Assembly: GCF_000717055.1 (NCBI RefSeq)
Contig: NZ_JNXI01000004.1
Coordinates: 372,001-436,000, forward strand
DNA length: 64,000 nt
Reading direction: 5' to 3'
From: Streptomyces iakyrus
GTDB lineage: Bacteria > Actinomycetota > Actinomycetes > Streptomycetales > Streptomycetaceae
Shown: positions 55,663 to 64,000 of the stretch, piece after piece
How positions within the stretch are numbered: position 1 is the first letter of the stretch
How the letters are laid out: every line of letters begins with the position of its first letter
Program-made: the position numbers and the translations under genes
The notes under the pieces: generated by a model
The model's input: only the letters and a program-made list of their open reading frames with translations
Told to the model about the DNA's origin: nothing
The model's database searches: none

Positions 55663-56318
55663 AGCTCACTCCACTCCACGAGCGTCTCCTCGCCGACATC
55701 CTCGACCTCGGCTCCCCCTACCCTCTGGTCCTCACCGGCGGATACGCCGTGCAGGCCCACGGCCTGGTCGAACGCTTCAGCCGTGACCTCGACGTCGCCA
55801 CCGAGAACCCAGCTCCGATGCAGGAGATCGTCGCCTCACTCACAACAGGCCTCAGCGCGCGCGGATGGCGGACCACGCACGTCCAGACCGATCCGCTCAG
55901 CGGCCGGTTCCTCGTCACCGATCCGGACACCGGCGAGGAGTGCGAGGTCGACGTCCTCAAGGAGGCGTTCTGGGCTCCCCCTGCCCAGACACCCTACGGC
56001 CCCGTTCTTTCCCTCGACGACGTGATCGGCACCAAGGTCCGTGCTCTCGCCGACCGCGGCACCGTCCGCGACCTCATCGACGTCCAGGCTGCCTCCCGCC
56101 ACCGCTCCACCGCCGACCTCGAATCCCTGGGCCGCCGTCGCGCCCACGACGAGTTCAGTCTCGAAGACCTCAGGGACCGGCTGATCGGCGCGGACTGGTA
56201 CGAGGATGAGGACTACATCGCGTACGGGCTCACCTCCCGGCAGATCGAAGAACTCAAGGCGTGGGCGCTGGAGTGGGCGGAGGATCTGGGTGCGCGGATC
56301 CATGACGAGAACGCCTGA
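55659..56318 (+). CDS. AbiEii/AbiGii-type nucleotidyltransferase toxin
   Basis: This is a 219-aa protein of the AbiEii nucleotidyltransferase family. The signature is LVLTGGYAVQAHGLVERFSRDLDVATE at about 21-47, with GG and the DxD metal pair. A further conserved Asp is in ECEVDVLKE, and VLSLDDVIGTKVRALADRGTVRDLIDV is the typical helical motif with KxxAL and RDxxDv. Such proteins are toxins of type IV toxin-antitoxin or abortive-infection systems and modify tRNA or nucleotides. GTG 55659 is coupled to the upstream gene. Confidence 0.84.
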   Translation: MKLTPLHERLLADILDLGSPYPLVLTGGYAVQAHGLVERFSRDLDVATENPAPMQEIVASLTTGLSARGWRTTHVQTDPLSGRFLVTDPDTGEECEVDVLKEAFWAPPAQTPYGPVLSLDDVIGTKVRALADRGTVRDLIDVQAASRHRSTADLESLGRRRAHDEFSLEDLRDRLIGADWYEDEDYIAYGLTSRQIEELKAWALEWAEDLGARIHDENA

Positions 56319-56512
56319 AAGGCGGTCATCGCGTCCGTCTCCTCTACCGCCGTTGCAACGAGAGGATGCGCTGTAGCCAGCAGGTTCCAACCTGGAGCCG
56401 TTCACGGTGGGTGGTTGCCTTGCACGGCGGATGTGAAGGGCAGCCGAGCGATACCCCGCAGTCGACTCACGGCGAAACCGGGCTGCGGCAGCGGTCAAAC
56501 ACTGCATCCCGC

Positions 56513-56827
56513 TCACTCCCAGGTCCAGTCCGGGTCCCGACGGTGGAACTCGGTAACGGCCAGCTCGAAGAATTGGTCGGAAGGCTTCCGGCTGGATCCA
56601 TTGACCACCAGTGCTGACAGCATCGGCTCGGGACCGGTGCTGTCTCTGCGGCAGACGTCTGCCAGCGGAAGCGACATCATCCGGCTGTGGTAATGCCCCC
56701 GGTGCTCCGGTGCCACGGCCTCGCTCAGCGCCCTGTAGGTGTCGGTCCGACCCTCTCGGGCCCACCCCTTCAGAATCGCCACCATGGCGTACCAGGCAGC
56801 CGTGTAGTCCGCATCTCCATACTTCAT
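56513..56827 (-). CDS. Small hypothetical protein
   Basis: This is a 104-aa protein from ATG 56827, with a strong ribosome site (GGAGGGGGCTCAC). It begins MKYGDADYTAAWYAMVAILKGWAREGRTDTYRALSEAVAPE and ends in a stretch with EPMLSALVVNGSSRKPSDQFFELA. The second part resembles a small domain I have seen in proteins of restriction and defence loci, with the order MLSAxVV then GFFxLA, but I cannot name it. It points away from the helicase remnant. Its upstream region would cover the place where the helicase's N-terminal part is missing. Confidence 0.65.
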   Translation of the reverse strand: MKYGDADYTAAWYAMVAILKGWAREGRTDTYRALSEAVAPEHRGHYHSRMMSLPLADVCRRDSTGPEPMLSALVVNGSSRKPSDQFFELAVTEFHRRDPDWTWE

Positions 56828-56891
56828 GTGAGCCCCCTCCAGCCTCGGCCTCGAGCCGGCCGAGCCAGCCGAGCCGACTCCTGCCCGGTAC

Positions 56892-59044
56892 GTGCCCAGC
56901 AGCGCGCAGCGCGAGATGCTCGACCGGCTGGACGCCGAGCGTGAGATCCACGACCGGCACCGCAACCTCCTCGTCGCGGTCCCCGGCACCGGCAAGACGG
57001 TCATGTCGGCCTTCGACTACCGGCGTCTGCGCGAGAAGCACCAGCGAGACCTGCGGCTGCTCTTCGTCGCGGACCGCATCGAGCTGCTGGACCAGGCGAG
57101 CCAGGTCTACGAAGACGTCCTCCTGCACCCGGGCTTCGGAGAGTCGCTGTACGGCGGGGCTGTCCCCGCGGGCTGGAACCACGTGTTCGCCACTGTGCAG
57201 TCACTCGGGAGGCACGTGGGCGAACTGGCGCCTGATCACTTCGACGTGATCGTCATCGACGAGTTCCGCGGGGCGGCCACGCCGACGTACCGGAGAATCC
57301 TGGACCACTTCAGGCCGTTGGAACTGCTCGGCCTGACGGCGACTCCCGAACGCGTGAACGGCGTAAATATTCAGGACGTGGTCTTCGACGGCCGTATCGC
57401 CGCGGAGATGCGGTTGCGGGATGCGCTGGAAAGCGATCAGCTCACCCCTCTCCACTACTTCGGTTTCGGCGACGGCACCGACTATCGCTCGCTGGACTGG
57501 AGACGGGGCGAGTACGACGGTGCCGCGCTGTCCAGCCTGCTCTCCGCCGACTGGGCACGGGCACGGCTGGTCCTCCGAGCCGTCCGGGACACGATTGCCG
57601 ACCCGAGGGCCATGCGGGCCGTCGGCTTCTGCGTCTCCGTAGTACATGCCGAATTCATGGCGCAGTGCTTCCGCGGTGCCGGCCTCGACGCCGTGGCCCT
57701 GTCCTCGCGGCTTTCGCACACAAGGCGCCAGGCGGTGGCCTCCTCGCTCCGGGCCGGCGAACTGCAGGCTGTCTTCTGCGTCGACCCGCTCGACGAGCAA
57801 CACCCGATCCCCGAGGTCGACACACTGCTCCTGCTGCGCCCGAAGTCGAGCACGGTGGGGTTCCTTCAGCAACTCTCAGTCGGCCTCCGCCCGCCGCCGA
57901 CAAGGCGGTGCTCACTGTGCTCGACTTCATCGGGTACCACCGCAAGGAGTTTCGCCTCGACAACCAGTTCCGCGCCATGACGAGCCTGACACGCCGACAA
58001 CTGCTGGATCAGATCGAACACTTCCCTCACTTGCCGACCGGCTGCAGCATCGTTCTCGACGACGGGGCCAAGATGCGTCTCGCCGACCACATCAGGGCGC
58101 AGTTGGGGGCCAGTTTCATCGAGCGGGCCCGCGAAGTCGGCGAGTACGAGGAGCCGTTACTCGGGCGGTACCTGCGCAGGAGCGGACGGGAAATCACCGA
58201 GCTCTACCAGGGCAGAAGCGTCTCGTGGACCGGGCTGTTGCGCCGCACCCATCTGCTGCCGGGCGATCCTCCGGACGGAGAGGAGGCACTCCTGGCGCGG
58301 GTCCGTGCCTTCCTCCACGTGGACGACCCAGAGCGGGTCCAGGCCTACACACGCATGCTGGAGGACGACGCCCCGCACTACGGCGATCTGGATGAGCGGG
58401 ACCGGGTGTACGCCCGCATGCTCTTCTTCCAGCTCTGGCCGCTTGGCGGCATCACGCGTGACGGTTTCACCAGCTACGACGAGGGTTTCGCGGCCCTGCG
58501 CCGACAACACGCGTTCCGGGCAGAACTTCGCCAAGTCCTGGCGTACAACCTGGAATGCACCACGCGTGTCCCGATTCCCCTGCGCGCCGTGGGCGGCAGG
58601 CGCGACGTCCCTCTGACCGTCCACGCCTCCTACACCCGGGAAGAGATCCTCTCGGCATTGAATGAGGTGGAAATCCGCGGCCCGTTGCCGACCGATTTCC
58701 GTCAAGGCGTGAAGTGGTGCGAGTCCACGAGGACCGACGCGCTGTTCATCACGCGGGCGAAGGACTACGCGCTGAGCCCCACCCTGTTCCACTGGGAATC
58801 CCCGAGCCACACCTCCGAGACGTCCCGCACGGGGTTGCGGTACCGGAACCACGTCGAGATGGGCACGGATGTCCTGCTGTTCCTCCGGCCGGACAGGACC
58901 AGCGACATCGGTAGCCCACAGCCCTGGACGTTCCTCGGCCCGGCCGAGTACGCCAGCCACACCGGCAGCAGCCCCATGGCCGTCACCTGGAGGCTGCGGC
59001 GCGAGCTCCCGGCGGCCGTCTGGTCGTACGCGCGGATCTCCTGA
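56892..59044 (+). pseudogene. SF2 helicase (DUF3427 type), 5'-truncated and frameshifted
   Basis: Two frames together encode about 715 residues of a DEAD/DEAH helicase. Frame one (56892 to ~57890) has Walker A AVPGTGKTVM, Walker B variant VIVIDEFRGAA (DEF instead of DEAH/DECH) and GLTATPER. It breaks near 57890 at FLQQLSVGLRP, where motif VI (QxxGRGLR) is expected. The following frame continues with DKAVLTVLDFIGYHRKEFRLDNQFRA and the DUF3427 C-terminal region to 59044. One base appears to be missing in the GC-rich run at about 57890. The usual N-terminal phospholipase-D-like nuclease is absent; the frame opens only at 56832. A TTA codon occurs in the stretch EEPLLGRY. Confidence 0.78.
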
Positions 59045-59245
59045 ACCGCCAGTATGAGGACCTTGACGGCGTGCCTCGGCCGTGTCCATGACCTCGGGCC
59101 AATGCATTTTCGTTCTGGCCGACATCCTCGCGGGAGCGCCGCGGTAACCGTCTAGCGATCGACACGAGGCTAAGGGGTCCTTTCGGAATGATCTTCCTGG
59201 GGCAGGGTGGAAGTGGAAGTGATTCCGTCCTTGTGGGGGTGGTCC

Positions 59246-59700
59246 GTGGCGCGGCGGAAGCCGTGGGAGATCAGTGACGAGCTGTGGGCGGTCGTCGAGC
59301 CGCTGCTGCCGAAGCATGAGCGGCGGTTCCGGTATCCGGTGCGCAAGCGGATCGATGACCGCAAGACGCTGCAGGGTGTGCTGTTCGTCCTCTACACCGG
59401 GATCCAGTGGGAGTACCTGCCGCAGGAGTTGGGGTTCGGTTCCGGGCCTCCCTGCTGGCGGCGGCTGGCCGAGTGGCAGGAGGCCGGGGTGTGGGAGGAA
59501 CTCCAGCGGGTGCTGCTGGAGCGGCTGCGGGCGGCGGACCGCCTGGACTTCTCCCGCGTCACCGTTGACGCCTCGCACGTGCAGGCCAAGCGAGGTCGAA
59601 GCAGCCCAAAAGGCGGCCCGAGTCCGGTTGACCGTGCACGGCCGGGCTCGAAGCACCACGTCCTCACCGACGCGCACGGCACCCCGCGTCGTCCGTGTGC
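59246..59700 (+). mobile_element. IS5-family transposase fragment
   Basis: From GTG 59246 the frame encodes the N-terminal DUF4096 domain of IS5-group transposases (WEISDELWAVVEPLLPKHERR, DDRKTLQGVLFVLYTGIQWEYLPQELGFGSG) and the first catalytic Asp in VTVDASHVQAKRG. It continues through GPSPVDRARPGSKHHVLTDAHGTP. The family sequence then ends at about 59690 and unrelated residues follow. The remaining catalytic residues are absent. A likely left end lies near 59174 (GGGGTCCTTTCGGAATGATC). It is an inactive remnant. Confidence 0.85.
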
Positions 59701-59748
59701 AGAGTGGTCTCCCACATCTTTGATGGCTCACCAGGTAAGTCAGCATCC

Positions 59749-59973
59749 GGTCAGCATGAGTCGCCGGGCTTTTCCCGGAGGGTCGCCCGAGCAGGCGCCG
59801 GCGCGAAAGCCCAGGTGTGAAGCCGTCTTGCCCGAGCGGAGCGATGTTCCTCACAATCCTCGGCCGGCGTATCCCGGTGTACAGTCGAGACCGCCCTTGA
59901 CCTGCACAGAGCAGGCAGGGAGCCGTCCTTCAGGAGTCCAAAGTGCTGCGTACTCTGTTCAAGTCCAAGATCC
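59749..59973. repeat. panD upstream repeat, right copy
   Basis: This is the partner of the diverged repeat at 54630-54783. Shared elements, in order, are GGTCAGCATGAGTC, a TAnnnT element before CCCTTGACCTGC, the GCAGGCAGGGAGCC block, and the first codons ending TGTTCAAGTCCAAGATC. The stem CCTGC-loop-GCAGG is kept in both copies while the loop differs (ACAGA here, AAAAAC in the left copy). This copy is the working upstream region of panD. Confidence 0.75.
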
Positions 59974-60362
59974 ACCGAGCCACCGTCACCCAGGCCGACC
60001 TGCACTACGTGGGATCCGTGACCATCGACGCCGATCTGCTCGACGCCGCCGATCTGCTGCCCGGCGAGCTCGTGCACATCGTGGACATCACCAACGGGGC
60101 CCGGCTGGAGACGTACGTCATCGAGGGCGAGCGCGGATCCGGTGTGATCGGGATCAACGGGGCCGCGGCCCATCTCGTCCACCCCGGCGACCTCGTGATC
60201 ATCATCAGTTACGCCCAGGTGACGGACGCCGAGGCGCGGGCACTCACCCCCCGGGTCGTGCACGTGGACCACGACAACCGGATCGTGGCCCTCGGCGCCG
60301 ACCCGTCCGAGCCGGTGCCCGGCTCGGACCAGCAGCGCAGCCCGCAGGCCGTCAAGGCCTGA
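59943..60362 (+). CDS. panD: Aspartate 1-decarboxylase
   Basis: This is a 139-aa pyruvoyl enzyme that converts aspartate to beta-alanine for pantothenate and CoA. The self-cleavage site Gly24-Ser25 is visible in HYVGSVTID, Lys9 is in [10 protein letters not shown], and the small-chain motifs [11 protein letters not shown] and [26 protein letters not shown] are typical. GTG 59943 is preceded by CAGGAGTCCAAA. A truncated, diverged second copy of its upstream region and first ten codons lies 5.2 kb to the left. Confidence 0.96.
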   Translation: MLRTLFKSKIHRATVTQADLHYVGSVTIDADLLDAADLLPGELVHIVDITNGARLETYVIEGERGSGVIGINGAAAHLVHPGDLVIIISYAQVTDAEARALTPRVVHVDHDNRIVALGADPSEPVPGSDQQRSPQAVKA

Positions 60363-60395
60363 CCCGGGCGGCCGGAACCGAGGAGGAGCGTGTCC

Positions 60396-60740
60396 ATGAG
60401 CGACCCTGAGATCCGCGACGACCGGGCGGCGGGCCGGCTGGAGGCCGTGTCCGGCGGTGAAGTCGTCGGCCGCATCGAGTACTTCGTGCTCGAAAGCCCC
60501 GAGCGCGCGCTCGTGCCCGTCCACACGATCGTCGAGCCGGCCCACGAGGGCAAAGGCATCGCCGGCTCGCTCGCACGCGAGCTCTACGCCCTCGCCGGCC
60601 GCGAGCGCAGCGCCGTCGCCTCGCTCTGCCCGTACGTCACCAAGTGGGCCGAACGCCACCCGGACGAGGCCCAGCCGGCCGACGAGGCGCTCCTCGCGGC
60701 GGCGAAGGACTGGCTGAGGGCGCATCCCGGCCGCTTCTGA
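60396..60740 (+). CDS. Small GNAT (YjdJ-like) acetyltransferase
   Basis: This is a 114-aa minimal N-acetyltransferase. The core reads GRIEYFVLESPERALVPVHTIVEPAHEGKGIAGSLARELYALA, with the acetyl-CoA loop EGKGIAGSL, then LCPYVTKWAERHPDE, the pattern of YjdJ/GTNAT proteins. I chose ATG 60396 because AGGAGGAG lies 8 bases upstream; GTG 60390 is too close to it. The substrate is unknown. Confidence 0.88.
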   Translation: MSDPEIRDDRAAGRLEAVSGGEVVGRIEYFVLESPERALVPVHTIVEPAHEGKGIAGSLARELYALAGRERSAVASLCPYVTKWAERHPDEAQPADEALLAAAKDWLRAHPGRF

Positions 60741-60896
60741 GATCCCGGCCGCTTTCGAGGGCCGCTCCGTCCTTCCCCCGGCACCCGCTACCCCACCTGG
60801 TCCCCTCCCGTCCCGCTGGGGAGTGACTGCGGAGGCGGGTGCCGGGTAGGCGGGGGTAGTCCAGAGCCGGAGCCGTCCTACTGGCTGGAGGACCTG

Positions 60897-61148
60897 ATGA
60901 CGAACCCGATCCCCGACCCCGTGCCGCCGGCGCCGACACCGGGCCCCGATCCCCAGCGCCCGGACCCTCATCCCGACCCGGTGCCGAACCCACAGCCCCC
61001 GCCGGGCCCGGAGCCGACCCCTCCGCCACCCGCGCCCACCCCGCCGGCGCCCCCGGGCCCCGACCCCGTGCCGGGTCCCGACCCGTCCCCGATTCCCCCG
61101 GGGCCGGAGCCCGTGCCGAACCCGGAGCCCGGCCCGCCACTGTCCTGA
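60897..61148 (+). CDS. Proline-rich small protein
   Basis: This is an 83-aa protein made almost entirely of Pro, Gly, Asp, Glu and Asn in loose PxP/PDP repeats (for example PDPVPPAPTPGPDPQRPDPH). It has no signal peptide or membrane segment. ATG 60897 has a very good ribosome site (GGAGGACCTG), which argues for a real gene despite the low complexity. The function is unknown; an extended, possibly surface- or partner-binding polypeptide is likely. It is followed directly by a strong terminator. Confidence 0.6.
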   Translation: MTNPIPDPVPPAPTPGPDPQRPDPHPDPVPNPQPPPGPEPTPPPPAPTPPAPPGPDPVPGPDPSPIPPGPEPVPNPEPGPPLS

Positions 61149-61159
61149 CCCCCGTATGC

Positions 61160-61204
61160 GAGCGGGGCGGTGGACGGCGCCTCGTGCCGTCCACCGCCCC
61201 GCTC
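61160..61204. terminator. Strong bidirectional terminator
   Basis: A perfect 19-bp stem, GAGCGGGGCGGTGGACGGC (61160-61178) with its complement at 61186-61204, and a 7-base loop lie between the convergent proline-rich gene and gnd. It is the clearest terminator in the window. Confidence 0.93.
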
Positions 61205-61224
61205 ACCTTCCTGAGCGGCAGCGC

Positions 61225-64000
<2,776 letters not shown>

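Overview
The window is from a Streptomyces chromosome, or that of a very close relative. It is GC-rich throughout, uses GTG and TTG starts freely, has many 4-8 base stop/start overlaps, and holds a complete coelichelin-type siderophore locus with actinobacterial iron boxes. Both ends are cut inside genes: a formyltransferase on the left and a cell-wall hydrolase on the right.

Region 1 (1-26040) is the coelichelin locus: formyltransferase (cchA, partial), ornithine N-hydroxylase (cchB), ferric-siderophore importer (cchC-F), two ABC half-exporters (cchG, cchI), a trimodular 3643-aa NRPS (cchH), an Fes-type esterase (cchJ) and an MbtH protein (cchK). Six copies of a 19-bp palindrome resembling TTAGGTTAGGCTAACCTAA (DmdR/IdeR-type iron box) lie before the main transcription units. 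One lies before an argB paralogue at 25981, which faces an N-acetylglutamate synthase-like GNAT. This suggests that ornithine, the precursor of three coelichelin residues, is also made on iron demand.

Region 2 (26142-31692) is a six-gene forward cassette of envelope proteins: a secreted protein, two lipoproteins, a DUF1906/peptidoglycan-binding protein, a small membrane protein, and a Tat-exported M15-like protein that has lost zinc ligands.

Region 3 (31758-54247) is the most interesting part. Two divergent operons flank an 842-bp control region. The leftward operon encodes a cupin, a methionyl-tRNA-synthetase-like protein, a periplasmic-binding-fold/FAD-oxidase fusion and an FMN-type split-barrel protein. 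The rightward operon encodes an N-hydroxylase, a second FAD oxidase, a DHDPS-type lyase, a RhaM-like protein, a DRE-TIM aldolase, a HAD phosphatase, two SDRs, a degenerate ATP-grasp protein, three ATP-grasp ligases, an MFS exporter and a DDAH-type hydrolase. Cupin + MetRS-like + N-hydroxylase + FAD oxidase is the signature of hydrazine (N-N bond) synthetase pathways such as s56-p1 and triacsin. Here the synthetase is split into two genes and joined to an NRPS-free ligase set. I do not recognise the whole cluster and no iron box precedes it, so it probably makes an N-N-containing small peptide rather than a siderophore. Its left flank holds a threonine aldolase and a deletion-fused ATP-grasp/MFS remnant.

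Region 4 (54248-59750) is a decayed accessory segment: a truncated panD 5' copy, an AbiEii-type toxin pair, a small hypothetical gene, a 5'-truncated and frameshifted helicase, and an IS5-type transposase fragment. It is bounded by diverged repeats of the panD upstream region.

Region 5 (59943-64000) is core-like: panD, a small GNAT, a proline-rich protein, a strong terminator, gnd (6-phosphogluconate dehydrogenase), and the start of a transglycosylase-LysM-M23 protein.
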